Source of the DNA: Propionibacterium sp.
GTDB lineage: Bacteria > Actinomycetota > Actinomycetes > Propionibacteriales > Propionibacteriaceae
Length of the DNA: 64,000 nucleotides
Assembly (NCBI GenBank): GCA_012517405.1
Contig: JAAYVB010000026.1
Coordinates: 23,649 to 87,648, forward strand
Direction of reading: 5' to 3'
Positions 1 through 8,828 of this stretch are shown here, one piece after another (position 1 is the first letter of the stretch; the number at the start of each line of letters is the position of its first letter). The notes below the pieces were generated by a model. That model worked only from the letters and a program-made list of their open reading frames with translations. It searched no databases and was not told the origin of the DNA. The translations under genes were made by a program, and so were the position numbers.

Positions 1-137
1 AGGCGGTGCAGTTCCATCCCGAGTCGGTGCTTACCGAGGGCGGCTACCAGATGCTGGCGAACTGGCTCGCGGTCTGCGGAGACACCGGCGCACCGGCCCG
101 CGCCGCCGGCCTGTCACCCCTGATGGCCACCCGCTAG
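1..137 (+). CDS. Anthranilate/aminodeoxychorismate synthase glutamine amidotransferase subunit, C-terminal end
   Basis: The window opens inside this gene; the last 45 codons are read in frame from base 3 and end at TAG 135-137. The piece begins AVQFHPES, the His-Glu pair of the class I glutamine amidotransferase triad, which supplies ammonia from glutamine to a chorismate-using synthase. In Actinobacteria a trpG/pabA-type gene stands next to pknB in convergent orientation, and here only 27 bases separate the two stop codons. The sequence cannot tell whether it serves tryptophan or folate synthesis, so no symbol is given. The nucleophilic Cys lies outside the window. Confidence 0.85.
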   Translation, partial: AVQFHPESVLTEGGYQMLANWLAVCGDTGAPARAAGLSPLMATR

Positions 138-164
138 CCGGTCAGCCGGATACGGCCAGGCCGC

Positions 165-2162
165 CTAGCGGCTTGGCGAAGTGCCCGACGACGTCGGCTT
201 GGAGCTGGTCGGGGTGGCGCCACCCAAGGTGACCGCAATCGGGTCCGACCGTCCGCGCGCGGTATCCGCGGGGACCGACTGGGCGGTCACCACCCAGTCG
301 TCGTGATCGTCATCGGCAGGGCCGAACGTCACATTGGTGAACCCCAGCGCGGTCAGCTTCTCCTCGGCTGCCTCATGGCTCAGTCCGATCAGATTGGGCA
401 TCACCGACTCACCGGAGGCCAACCAGAGCTTGATCCGGGTGCTGCTGTCCACGGCCGTGCCGGTGGCCGGGTCGGAATAGACGACCTGCCCTCGCACGAA
501 GGTGACGGGCTCGTCCGGGTCTCCGGGGGCCAGATAGTCGCTGGACACATTGGTGTAGCCGGCCTGGCGCAGCAACTCACGCGCCTCGGTGTCCTGCATG
601 CCGATGATGGTGCCGGGCAGCTCCGAGCGTCCGCTGGCCACGTAGAGCGTGACCTTCTGGTCGATCGGGATCGACTGGCCCTCGGTCGGTGAAACCGCGA
701 CCACCTGGCCCTTCTTCGCACCTACCGTGTCGAGATTGGACGGTGCGGCAAGCGGCTCCACATTGGTGAATCCGGCCTGTTTGAGCAGCGTGATCGCTTC
801 GTCCTGGAGCTTGCCGACGATCCCAGCCGGAATCGGTGAGACCGGCGGACCGTCATTGACGGTGATCGTCACGGTGCTGCCCACCAGCACGGTCTGGCCG
901 CCGGCCGGATCCTGCGAGATGACCGTGCCCTTGCCCTCGGCCGAGCCGGACACGTGTTCGACCTTCGGCGTCAATTGCGCAGCACTCAACTGCTCGACGG
1001 CGGCCTCCTCCAAGAAGCCGGTCACCGCAGGTACCTGGACGTCGTTGTCGGCGGTATTGCCGACCAGGCGCCAGGCGAAGAACCCCAGGGAGCCCAGCAG
1101 CAGCACCAGCAGCCCGATCAGCACCCCGGTCGCGGGCGACACCTTGCGCTTCGGCTTGTCCAGATCGTCGGCCACCACCTCGGAGTTCGAGGTACTGATG
1201 GCCGCCTCGTCGGTCGGCTGATAGTCCGGGTCGTACTCGGCGGGCAGCGCCCGGGTGGGCGGCGCGCCGCGGGTCTCGCTGACGGCGACCGCGGGCAGCT
1301 GCGCGGTCACCGCTTGGCCGTTCAGCAGCCGCCAGCAGTCGTCGCGCATCTCCTTGGCCGACTGATAGCGGTCATCGGTGCGCTTGGCGAGCGCCTTCAT
1401 CGTGATGGCGTCCATATCGGGCGTGATCTCGGGATCGAGCTGACTCGGCGGGATCGGCATCTCCCGGACGTGCTGGTACGCCACGCTGACCGGGGAATCG
1501 CCGAGGAACGGCGGGCGTCCGGTCAGCAGCTCGTAGAGCAGGCAGCCGGCCGAATAGAGGTCGGAGCGCGCGTCGATCTGCTCGCCCCGGGCCTGCTCGG
1601 GCGACAGGTACTGGGCGGTGCCGATCACTGCGGCCGTCTGCGTCATCGTCGCCGAGGTGTCGGAGACCGCTCGGGCGATCCCGAAGTCCATCACCTTGAT
1701 TTGGCCGGCATTGGTCAGCATCACATTGGCGGGCTTGATGTCGCGGTGCACGATGTCGTGCTTGTGCGAGTAGCCCAGCGCGTCCAGCACCCCAATCTCG
1801 TACTCGAAGGCGCGCTGCGGCTCGATCGGGCGGCCCTGGCGCAGCAGGTCGCGCAGGGTGTGCCCCTCGACCAGTTCCATCACGATGTAGGGCACCGAGA
1901 TGCCGGTGGCCGGGTCGGTTCGCTCCCCGGTGTCGTAGACGCTGACGATGTTCGGGTGGTTCAGGCCGGCAGCTGCCTGCGCCTCCCGCTGGAAGCGCAT
2001 CTGGAAGGTGCTGTCGGTGGCCAGATCGACGCGCAGCCGTTTGATCGCGACCTGGCGATCCAGCCGCAGATCGCGGGCTCGCCAGACCTCGGCCATGCCG
2101 CCGCGTCCGATGACCGTCTCGAGCTGGTAACGGCCTCCCAGGATCACTGGCTCATCGGTCAC
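165..2162 (-). CDS. pknB: Transmembrane Ser/Thr protein kinase with four PASTA domains
   Basis: Sensor kinase that phosphorylates cell-division, cell-wall and FHA proteins. The 665-residue protein has an N-terminal kinase domain with glycine loop GRGGMAEV at 19-26, ATP lysine K41 (AIK), catalytic D141 in HRDIKPAN and a DFG metal site. A SPEQARGE segment follows the activation loop. Then come a charged linker, one membrane segment and four extracellular PASTA repeats expected to bind peptidoglycan fragments. GTG 2162 is chosen because a GGAAAGGA ribosome site lies about 8 bases upstream and the protein then starts like other PknB; an ATG at 2198 would add 12 residues. It is the last gene of the fhaA-fhaB-pstP-rodA-pbpA-pknB operon. 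Many Actinobacteria have a second kinase, pknA, next to it; none is here. Confidence 0.96.
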   Translation of the reverse strand: MTDEPVILGGRYQLETVIGRGGMAEVWRARDLRLDRQVAIKRLRVDLATDSTFQMRFQREAQAAAGLNHPNIVSVYDTGERTDPATGISVPYIVMELVEGHTLRDLLRQGRPIEPQRAFEYEIGVLDALGYSHKHDIVHRDIKPANVMLTNAGQIKVMDFGIARAVSDTSATMTQTAAVIGTAQYLSPEQARGEQIDARSDLYSAGCLLYELLTGRPPFLGDSPVSVAYQHVREMPIPPSQLDPEITPDMDAITMKALAKRTDDRYQSAKEMRDDCWRLLNGQAVTAQLPAVAVSETRGAPPTRALPAEYDPDYQPTDEAAISTSNSEVVADDLDKPKRKVSPATGVLIGLLVLLLGSLGFFAWRLVGNTADNDVQVPAVTGFLEEAAVEQLSAAQLTPKVEHVSGSAEGKGTVISQDPAGGQTVLVGSTVTITVNDGPPVSPIPAGIVGKLQDEAITLLKQAGFTNVEPLAAPSNLDTVGAKKGQVVAVSPTEGQSIPIDQKVTLYVASGRSELPGTIIGMQDTEARELLRQAGYTNVSSDYLAPGDPDEPVTFVRGQVVYSDPATGTAVDSSTRIKLWLASGESVMPNLIGLSHEAAEEKLTALGFTNVTFGPADDDHDDWVVTAQSVPADTARGRSDPIAVTLGGATPTSSKPTSSGTSPSR

Positions 2163-2214
2163 GGGACCAGTCCTTTCCTGCTCCGGCACGCAGCACATTC
2201 GGGCCAGGCAAAAC

Positions 2215-3621
2215 TCATGGCAGGGCCTCCATTATGGACCGCGCGATCGGGGTCGCAGTGGTGGTCGTCTCGGTGGCCAGGTAGACCGCCACCGCCACAT
2301 GTTTCTCGGCGATGTAACCGGTGAACCACGAGTGGTCACCGCCGCCGACACTCGTCTCGGCGGTGCCGGTCTTGCCGCCGACGGTCATGCCGCTGATCTG
2401 CGCGGCGGTGCCGGTGCCGGACTTGATGACATGGGTCATCATCTCGGCCAGGGTCGCCGCATTCGCCTGCGTCATCGCCTGACCGCGGACCACCGGCTGG
2501 TGAGTGCTCAGCACCGACTCGTTCGAGCCACGGATCTCCTGGACGATGTAGGGCTCCATCACGGTGCCGCCGTTCGCGATGGCACCGGCCACCACTGCCA
2601 TCTGCAGCGGGGTCGTTGCCACATCGAACTGCCCGATGGACGCCATCGCCAACTCGGCCTGGCTCATCCCGGTCGGGTAGACACTGGCGGCCGAGGTCAG
2701 CCCGTCACCCAGCGACGAATTGAACCCGAAGGCCTCCGCCTGGGCTTTGATCTTGTCCTCACCCAGCGCCATTCCGATATTCGCGAACGACGTATTGCAC
2801 GACAAGGTGAGCGCCTGGTCCATGGTCTTGGTGGTGTTGCCGCAGGCGGCCAGGTTGCTCAACTGGTGCGTCGACTGCGGCAACTGCAGCGCCTGCGGAG
2901 TGTCGATGACCGAGTCGGGCGTGTAGCCGTTGGCCAACGCGGTGGCCGCGACGACCAGCTTGAAGGTCGACCCGGGGGCGTTGATCTCCTGGGTCGCCCG
3001 ATCGTTCATCACGGTGGAGCCGTCGGCAGTGAATTGGTCCCAGGCCGCCTGGGTGGCGGGGAAATCGAGGCTGGCCAGCTGTGACACGTCAAAGCTCGGG
3101 GTCGACACCCAGGCCAGGATCGCGCCGGTCTGGTAGTCGATGGCGACCGCCGCGCCCTCCTGGTTGCCCAGGGCGTCCCAGGCCGCCTGCTGCACCTTCG
3201 GCTGGATGGTGGTGAGCACCTGACCGCCGGCCGGCGAACGCCCGGCCAGGGTGTCGAGGATGCGCTGGGTGAACTGCGAGTCGGCCTGGCCGGTTAGTTC
3301 GGCATTGAACTCCTGCTCCAGGCCGGATCGTCCGTAGATGTAGGAGTAGTAGCCGGTGACCGGTGCATACAGCGGGCCGTCGAGGTACTGACGCTGGTAG
3401 GCGTAGGGCGTCGTGCCGGTCGGCACACTCTGGACGATCGGGGTGTTGGCGGCCAGGATCGGGCCGCGTGGCCCGCCGAACTCCTCGTCGCGGACGCGGG
3501 TGTTGCGCGCGTCATTCACCAGATCATCGGTGCGGATCCAGTAGGAGGCCGTCGCGTTGATCAGTAGCGCAAGAAACATCACGCCGACGAACAGCGCCAC
3601 TCCACGAATCGACTTGTTCAT
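2215..3621 (-). CDS. pbpA: Class B penicillin-binding protein (peptidoglycan transpeptidase)
   Basis: A 468-residue D,D-transpeptidase that cross-links peptidoglycan at the outer membrane face. One N-terminal membrane anchor (about 5-27) is followed by a non-catalytic domain and the penicillin-binding domain. That domain has SxxK with S218 and K221 (PGSTFK), SCN at 274-276 and a late KTGTA motif. Its ATG overlaps the rodA stop by one base (TGATG), so translation is probably coupled. This matches the usual pairing of a SEDS glycosyltransferase with its cognate class B PBP. The motifs and gene order leave little doubt. Confidence 0.95.
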   Translation of the reverse strand: MNKSIRGVALFVGVMFLALLINATASYWIRTDDLVNDARNTRVRDEEFGGPRGPILAANTPIVQSVPTGTTPYAYQRQYLDGPLYAPVTGYYSYIYGRSGLEQEFNAELTGQADSQFTQRILDTLAGRSPAGGQVLTTIQPKVQQAAWDALGNQEGAAVAIDYQTGAILAWVSTPSFDVSQLASLDFPATQAAWDQFTADGSTVMNDRATQEINAPGSTFKLVVAATALANGYTPDSVIDTPQALQLPQSTHQLSNLAACGNTTKTMDQALTLSCNTSFANIGMALGEDKIKAQAEAFGFNSSLGDGLTSAASVYPTGMSQAELAMASIGQFDVATTPLQMAVVAGAIANGGTVMEPYIVQEIRGSNESVLSTHQPVVRGQAMTQANAATLAEMMTHVIKSGTGTAAQISGMTVGGKTGTAETSVGGGDHSWFTGYIAEKHVAVAVYLATETTTTATPIARSIMEALP

Positions 3622-5036
3622 CAGGCAGTGCCCTCGTTCAGGTTGATCAGTGATGTCTCGTCATCGGCGAGGTTGGCCACTGTGGCGGGCACGGTGGCCA
3701 CCTGGGGACGCCGCGCCTGATGGCTGATCAGCAGCAGAATAGCCACGATCAACCAGTTGGCCACCAGCGAACTACCACCTTGACTCATGAAAGGCGTCGT
3801 CAATCCGGTGAGCGGCAGCAGGCGAGTGACGCCGCCGATGATGGCGAAGATCTGCAGGGCGAAGATGAAACTGAAGCCGGACGCCAGCAGCTTGCCGAAG
3901 ATCACGGTCGAGGTGAGGGCCGCACGCAGGCCGCGGGCCACCATCAGCAGATAGATCAGGATGACGGCGACCAGCCCGACCAGCCCGAGCTCTTCACCGA
4001 TCGCCGCCGAGATGAAGTCGGAACTGGCCACCGGCGTCAGGCCGGGCCGTCCCTGACCCCAGCCGCGTCCGAACAGGCCGCCCCAGGCCATGCCGAACTG
4101 GGCGGTGATGATCTGGTAGTTGGCTTCGTAGTTGCTGAACGGATCCAGCCAGCTCGACACCCGGGTCGCCACATGGGGGGCCAGCTGCCCGATCACGTAG
4201 GCGGCGACCGCGAAGGCGCTCACCCCGATGATCACCCAGCGCACCTGGCTGGTGGCCACAAACAGCATCATCACGAACAGCCCGAAGAACAGCAGCGAGG
4301 TGCCCAGGTCGTTCTGGAAGATCAGCACGACCACCGCGGCCGCCCACATCACGCCGACCGGAATCAGATCGCGCATTCGGGGCATCTGGAAACCGAACAT
4401 GCGGCGTCCGGCCAGCTGCAGCAGGTCGCGGTTCTCGGTGAGATAGGACGCGAAGGCCAAGGTCAGCACGATCTTGGCGATCTCGGCCGGCTGGAAGGAG
4501 TACCCGGCGATCTGGATCCAGATCTGCGATCCGTTGGCCGCGTTGTTGGGCGAGGACAGGAAGGGCAGCAGCGGCAGCAAGAGCAGGATCATGCCGACGA
4601 TGAACAAGATGTAGCTGAAGCCCTGCAGTACCCGGTAGTCGCGCAGGTAGAACAGCGTCACTGCGAACAGTGCCACGCCGATTGCGGTCCAAATCAGCTG
4701 CATGGTGGCGGCGTTCGGCGAGGGATCGAAACTCATATCGAGGCGGTGGATCATCGCCAGCCCGAGCCCGTTGAGCGCCAGCACGCAGGGCAGGATCACC
4801 GGATCGGCGTAGGGCAGCTTGAGCCGGACGACCAGGTGCGCGGCGATGCAGATCGCCAGCCAGATCGCCGAGACCGCGATCCAGTTGCTGGGCAGTGCGG
4901 CGTCCCGGTTGAGGTGGGTGATCAGGTAGCCACCGATACCGAAGGCCGCCGCGAGCAGGCACAGCGCGAGTTCGGCGTTGCGGCGTTTGCGGTAGATAAC
5001 CACCGGTTGACTGTTGGGCGTAGACATCATCCACAA
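3621..5036 (-). CDS. rodA: SEDS-family peptidoglycan glycosyltransferase (RodA/FtsW type)
   Basis: A 471-residue integral membrane protein with about ten hydrophobic segments throughout. SEDS proteins polymerise lipid II into glycan strands together with a class B PBP, and the gene directly downstream is pbpA. The C-terminal part contains a P-F-M-S-Q-G-G-S-S segment typical of the FtsW/RodA/SpoVE family. The reading frame overlaps the end of pstP by 10 bases. The ATG at 5036 is followed by two more in-frame ATGs (MWMM), so the true start may lie 2-3 codons later. Position in this operon favours the RodA role over septal FtsW, but that is inferred from context. Confidence 0.93.
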   Translation of the reverse strand: MWMMSTPNSQPVVIYRKRRNAELALCLLAAAFGIGGYLITHLNRDAALPSNWIAVSAIWLAICIAAHLVVRLKLPYADPVILPCVLALNGLGLAMIHRLDMSFDPSPNAATMQLIWTAIGVALFAVTLFYLRDYRVLQGFSYILFIVGMILLLLPLLPFLSSPNNAANGSQIWIQIAGYSFQPAEIAKIVLTLAFASYLTENRDLLQLAGRRMFGFQMPRMRDLIPVGVMWAAAVVVLIFQNDLGTSLLFFGLFVMMLFVATSQVRWVIIGVSAFAVAAYVIGQLAPHVATRVSSWLDPFSNYEANYQIITAQFGMAWGGLFGRGWGQGRPGLTPVASSDFISAAIGEELGLVGLVAVILIYLLMVARGLRAALTSTVIFGKLLASGFSFIFALQIFAIIGGVTRLLPLTGLTTPFMSQGGSSLVANWLIVAILLLISHQARRPQVATVPATVANLADDETSLINLNEGTA

Positions 5037-6544
5037 GCCTCGAGGTCGGGACGGTTCGGTGAAGCCGAAGAGGTGGGGGATTCGGAGCGAGCAACAGAGT
5101 TGGGGCTCTGGGGGGCAGTAGTACCGGATTGGCCGTCGGTGGGAGGCTCGGGGCTGGCCGAGTCCGCGGAGGTTTCGGCGCCGGGGGTCTGCGGCGCGGG
5201 TGTTTCGGCGGGCACGGTGGCTGCGCGTTCGGCCTTGCAGCGTTCGGCCATTTCGCCGAGCACCTCCAGCTGCGTCTGCGCGGCATGTTCGGAGTCATAG
5301 CGCAGTTCTTGGTTCTGCACCCTGGCCGCGTAGTAGGGCGGCAGATCGTCCACCAGGATCTCGCTGGTCTCGGTCAGCCGCGACAGCGGGTGTCCGAAGA
5401 CCTGCTCGGGGATGCCCCGGTAGATCGCCACGTGCGCCTCGTCGGGACCGATGAAATGCTGGGATTCGAGGTACGCGCGTCCGCCGAACAGGCCCGCGGT
5501 GAGTAGAGCCAGGATGGCCAGGATGGTCAGGACCCAGCCGATCCATCTGCGCCGCCGGCTTGCGATGTGCGGTGTGTAGCGGATCGCCTCGAACCGGTCG
5601 GGATCGATGACACCATCGGGCAGCTTCTCATCGATCGCGGCCGCGTCGGCCACCGGCAGCCCGCGGGGCACCCGGGTGGTGTCCTCGATGATCTCGGACA
5701 GGTCGATCGGCTCGGAGAAATCGACCTCCGGGATCTTCATGGCCTCGGCAGCGCCCAGCACCTGCGGTGGGACAGCCTGCAGCGCCTCGTCGTAGTCCAC
5801 CACGTCGGCCACGATCAGGGTGATGTTGTCGAGGCCGCCACCTTGATGTGCCGCCTGGGTCAACGAGCGGACGATCGAGTCCAGCGGCTTGTCGGCGGAC
5901 AACAGCTTGAGGATGACATCGTCATCGACCATTCCGCACAGCCCGTCGGAGCAGAAGAGCACCCGGTCGCCGAGTTTGGCGTCCACCAGCTTGAAATCGG
6001 GAGTGTGCACCGGCTGCCCGTTGAGCACCTTGAGCAGCAGCGAGCGGTGCGGATGCTTGGCCGCCTCGTCGACGGTGATCTTGCCGCTGTCGATCAGTGA
6101 CTGCACCCAGGAATGGTCGTGGGTGAGCCGGGTCAGCTGCCCGCCGCGCAGCAGATAGCCGCGCGAATCGCCGATATGGCAGATGCCGTAGTGCTCGCCG
6201 TCGAACATCGCCCCGCACACGGTGGTGCCCATGCCTTCGAGCGAGTGGTCCCATCCGACGAGGTCGGACAGTGCGTCGTTGGCCTTGGCCAGTGCGCCGC
6301 CGAGCGCCTCCAGCATCTGGTCGCCGACCAGCGGGCCGGATTCGGAGGCGTTGGGAGCCAGATTCTGCTCGTCGGCGCGCTGCAGTTCGCGGATAGCCAC
6401 GGCGCTGGCCAGATCGCCGGCGGCAGCGCCACCCATGCCGTCGGCAACGACGATCAGGTGCGGCGAGACATAGGCCGAGTCCTGATTGTTGTTGCGCACC
6501 AACCCGATCTCGGAATGCGCGTCGATCTGCAGCGAAAACGCCAT
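5027..6544 (-). CDS. pstP: PP2C-family Ser/Thr protein phosphatase
   Basis: Metal-dependent phosphatase that reverses the action of PknB-type kinases. The 505-residue protein starts with a PP2C domain (residues 1 to about 240). It shows the early RNNNQDS acidic metal site, DGMGGAAAGD, and the later GDSRGYLL and SDGLCGMV/DNITLI segments. A linker, one membrane segment (about 330-352) and a Pro/Ser/Thr-rich extracytoplasmic tail follow, as in mycobacterial PstP. It lies between fhaB (1-base gap) and rodA (10-base overlap), so it is co-transcribed with the kinase it opposes. Confidence 0.94.
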   Translation of the reverse strand: MAFSLQIDAHSEIGLVRNNNQDSAYVSPHLIVVADGMGGAAAGDLASAVAIRELQRADEQNLAPNASESGPLVGDQMLEALGGALAKANDALSDLVGWDHSLEGMGTTVCGAMFDGEHYGICHIGDSRGYLLRGGQLTRLTHDHSWVQSLIDSGKITVDEAAKHPHRSLLLKVLNGQPVHTPDFKLVDAKLGDRVLFCSDGLCGMVDDDVILKLLSADKPLDSIVRSLTQAAHQGGGLDNITLIVADVVDYDEALQAVPPQVLGAAEAMKIPEVDFSEPIDLSEIIEDTTRVPRGLPVADAAAIDEKLPDGVIDPDRFEAIRYTPHIASRRRRWIGWVLTILAILALLTAGLFGGRAYLESQHFIGPDEAHVAIYRGIPEQVFGHPLSRLTETSEILVDDLPPYYAARVQNQELRYDSEHAAQTQLEVLGEMAERCKAERAATVPAETPAPQTPGAETSADSASPEPPTDGQSGTTAPQSPNSVARSESPTSSASPNRPDLEACG

Positions 6545-6545
6545 C

Positions 6546-7067
6546 TCAGCCGTCCAGTTGCATCTGGGAGCGGCCGACTCGCACGATGTCGCCTCTGTCG
6601 ATCCGCACGGGTTGGGTGATGCGCTGGCCGTTCACGTAGGTGCCGTTGGTCGACAGCAGATCTTCGACGACGAAGCCCTCGGCGTCGCGCCAGATCTTCG
6701 CATGCTTGCTGGACGCGTAGTCGTCGTCCACATCAAGATCGCACGACGACGCCCTGCCGAGGACGATCTCCTTGCCGACCTCGGGCAGCGTGGCGCTCGT
6801 GCCGGCTCCTCTGCCGGTGGTGATGGTGACCGTGGTGGGGGCCGGTGGGGGGGCGGCGCCGGCGCGGGCTGCGCGGCGGCCACGGAACGACTTCTGCAGC
6901 GAACCTGCGCTCAGTGAGGAGGCCTGCTCGTCGGCGGCCACCAGCTCCTCGGCGGTGACCCGGCGTCCGAACAAGTCGACGCGGATGACGTTCGTGACGA
7001 AGAGGATGAACAGCCACATCAGGACCAAGAAGGCGATCTTCAGGGTGGCTACGAGGATGGTACTCAA
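6546..7067 (-). CDS. fhaB: FHA-domain protein with N-terminal membrane anchor (FhaB/FipA type)
   Basis: A 173-residue adaptor protein that should bind phosphothreonine on kinase targets. An N-terminal hydrophobic segment (about 6-28) is followed by a basic, Ala/Pro-rich linker and an FHA domain. The FHA domain shows the family landmarks GRASSCDL, SSKHAKI, and STNGTYVNG with a final D-R-G-D-I-V-RVG stretch. In Actinobacteria this protein takes part in division and cell-wall regulation. It sits 3 bases after fhaA and one base before pstP, so the three are likely translated as a unit. Confidence 0.92.
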   Translation of the reverse strand: MSTILVATLKIAFLVLMWLFILFVTNVIRVDLFGRRVTAEELVAADEQASSLSAGSLQKSFRGRRAARAGAAPPPAPTTVTITTGRGAGTSATLPEVGKEIVLGRASSCDLDVDDDYASSKHAKIWRDAEGFVVEDLLSTNGTYVNGQRITQPVRIDRGDIVRVGRSQMQLDG

Positions 7068-7070
7068 CGG

Positions 7071-7787
7071 TCAGGACCCCACTGGTGAGTGCACGAGCAT
7101 CCGGGTCGAGCCGATCTCGATGCGTGATCCGTCGCCGAGCGTCACCTTGGTGACGCGCTGGCCGTTGACGATCACGCCGTTGGTCGATCCGAGGTCTTCG
7201 ATGCTGACGAGAACCTCGCCGTTATCGGCGGGCTGGACGATAATACGGGCGTGCTGCCGGGAGATGCCGGGATCGTTGATGCGAAGGTCCGCCTCACTGC
7301 CGCGTCCGATGGTGAAACCCGGTGGCAGCAGTGGATGCCGTACGCCGTTGACCTCCAGCACGAGCGGCGCCCGCTTGATCGCGGTGGTCGATGCTGCGCC
7401 GCCGGTCTCGGCGACGGTCGCGACCGACTCGGAGCTCACTCGAAAGCGACCGACCGATAAGGACGGATCGCATTCGTAGTCGATGCGGATCGGTCCGTTG
7501 AAGACGTAGTGACGCTCGCCGGCATGTCGACGCAGTTCGGGGACGATGTCGTCGTTGATGGCCCGTGCCATCGGGGCGAGCTCGTCATAGTCGTGCGTCG
7601 ACAGGTAGACGGTGAAGTTGTTGGGGACGAGCCGCTTGTCGCGGTTCAACAGCTTTGCCTGCGCGTCCAGCTCCTTGGTCAATCGGGTGGCGATCTCGAT
7701 AGGTTCCACCTCGCCGCGGAAGGCTCGCGCGAAAACGGTGTTCACCGCGTTCTCGAGTCCGCGTTCAACGTTGTGCAACCAGCCCAT
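7071..7787 (-). CDS. fhaA: DUF3662 and FHA domain protein (FhaA)
   Basis: A 238-residue protein with an N-terminal DUF3662 region (about 1-115, starting GWLHNVERGLENAVNTVFA). The C-terminal FHA domain shows TIGRGSEADLR, GISRQHARI and GSTNGVIVNGQRV. FhaA proteins are PknB substrates that bind other phosphoproteins of the cell-wall machinery. This is the first gene of the minus-strand operon, so the promoter should lie in 7788-8028. I see no clear promoter boxes there, and no tRNA gene, although some relatives carry one nearby. Confidence 0.92.
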   Translation of the reverse strand: MGWLHNVERGLENAVNTVFARAFRGEVEPIEIATRLTKELDAQAKLLNRDKRLVPNNFTVYLSTHDYDELAPMARAINDDIVPELRRHAGERHYVFNGPIRIDYECDPSLSVGRFRVSSESVATVAETGGAASTTAIKRAPLVLEVNGVRHPLLPPGFTIGRGSEADLRINDPGISRQHARIIVQPADNGEVLVSIEDLGSTNGVIVNGQRVTKVTLGDGSRIEIGSTRMLVHSPVGS

Positions 7788-8028
7788 CGTGCCTCCCTTC
7801 AGCCTGCATTGCCATCGGTGCTCGATGGTGCTGCTGTCTCGGTGAGTCCGGACAGGCGTCGCCCAGGACGAACCAAGCTCACCAGCGATACTAGGTCATC
7901 AGGCCGAGTCCGCACGCGCTGGTGCTGATCTGGGGCAGGATCGCGAGCGCTCTCAGGAGCTGTGAGTACTAGTGATGCGCGGTTTCGGCGTCGACCCGTG
8001 GGGTGCCGAACGGGCCGGCCGCCGATGC

Positions 8029-8427
8029 TCAGGCCTCGTGGTAGCCGTTCGTGGCGTCGCTGTCCGTCTTGTCGACTTGGGCATACGCGGCGCGGACTTC
8101 GTCCATGTCAAGGGCGCGGACCTGCTCGACGAGGCTGTCGAGAGCCGCTGCGGGCAGGGCGCCGGCTTGCGAGAAGACGGGAATGCCGCCGCGGAAGATC
8201 ATCAGGGTGGGGATGGAGGTGATGCCCGCAGCGCCTGCGAGCTGCTGCTGGTCCTCGGTGTCGATCTTGCCGAAGGTGATGTCGTCGTGGGTCTGGCTGG
8301 CCTGCTCGTAGATGGGTGCGAAGTTGCGGCATGGACCACACCATTCCGCCCAGAAGTCGAGGAAGACGATGTCGTTGGTGCTCAGGACGTCCTCAAGGTT
8401 CTCAGCGGTGATCGTGACGGTGGCCAT
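8029..8427 (-). CDS. trxA: Thioredoxin
   Basis: A 132-residue cytoplasmic disulfide reductase with the full active site WCGPC (C30 and C33) and the cis-proline segment SIPTLMIF. The protein has no signal peptide. A C-terminal extension of about 20 mostly polar residues (ending NGYHEA) goes slightly beyond the usual 105-110 residues. It stands alone between fhaA and the IclR regulator. An AGGAGAAGT ribosome site lies just upstream of the ATG. The symbol denotes family membership only; which thioredoxin paralogue this is cannot be told. Confidence 0.92.
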   Translation of the reverse strand: MATVTITAENLEDVLSTNDIVFLDFWAEWCGPCRNFAPIYEQASQTHDDITFGKIDTEDQQQLAGAAGITSIPTLMIFRGGIPVFSQAGALPAAALDSLVEQVRALDMDEVRAAYAQVDKTDSDATNGYHEA

Positions 8428-8828
8428 CTACTTCTCCTGTGTTTTGGACGCCTCGAAGTTTTTGCTGCGTCAGTTGGTCAGCAAAACCACGGTGACAGGC
8501 GAGTTATTCCCGCGGATGGCGTCAGCGTATCGAATCAGGGCAAGAAAAACCGGGGCTCGCGCACCCACCCCCTGAGACGCGAACCCCGGCCGTCGGTCGC
8601 GCATCGGCAGGCCGGGGGGGCCGCCGGAATCGACCGTGTAATTAAGAATGCCACTGCCGGAGCCCAGATACCAGCCAATTGCTGATCTTGCCGCGCAGAT
8701 TTTCATGACGTTGATCAAATAGCTGCTGGCCTGCGCTTTTCTTGGCTTCTCGAGATGCAGAACGGCAGCCCGGAAGGGCGCGATCTGCGCTTGGGCAACG
8801 CGCACGGCCGGCACCGCGAGTTGGTGGG
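8428..8828. other. Intergenic region between trxA and the IclR gene
   Basis: About 400 bases without a supportable gene. Several short overlapping reading frames exist, but none has a ribosome site or a recognisable protein. The only clear structure is the minus-strand terminator at 8544-8589. The trxA promoter should lie between that terminator and 8427. Confidence 0.6.
8544..8589 (-). terminator. Rho-independent terminator after the IclR gene
   Basis: Read on the minus strand, a 12-bp arm (CCGGGGTTCGCG) is followed by a loop and its partner (CGCGAGCCCCGG, one mismatch), then TTTTTCTT. The position, about 240 bases past the IclR stop and ahead of trxA, suits termination of the IclR transcript. 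Confidence 0.75.

Noticed and set aside
954..2324. Long plus-strand frame of 456 codons opposite pknB
   Set aside because: It is antisense to a well-supported kinase gene, has no recognisable domain and reflects high-GC codon bias. The same applies to other long frames opposite rodA, the UbiA gene and the acyl-CoA ligase gene.
7788..8028. Possible tRNA gene upstream of fhaA
   Set aside because: Some relatives have one here, but I could not fold a cloverleaf with an anticodon arm from this sequence.
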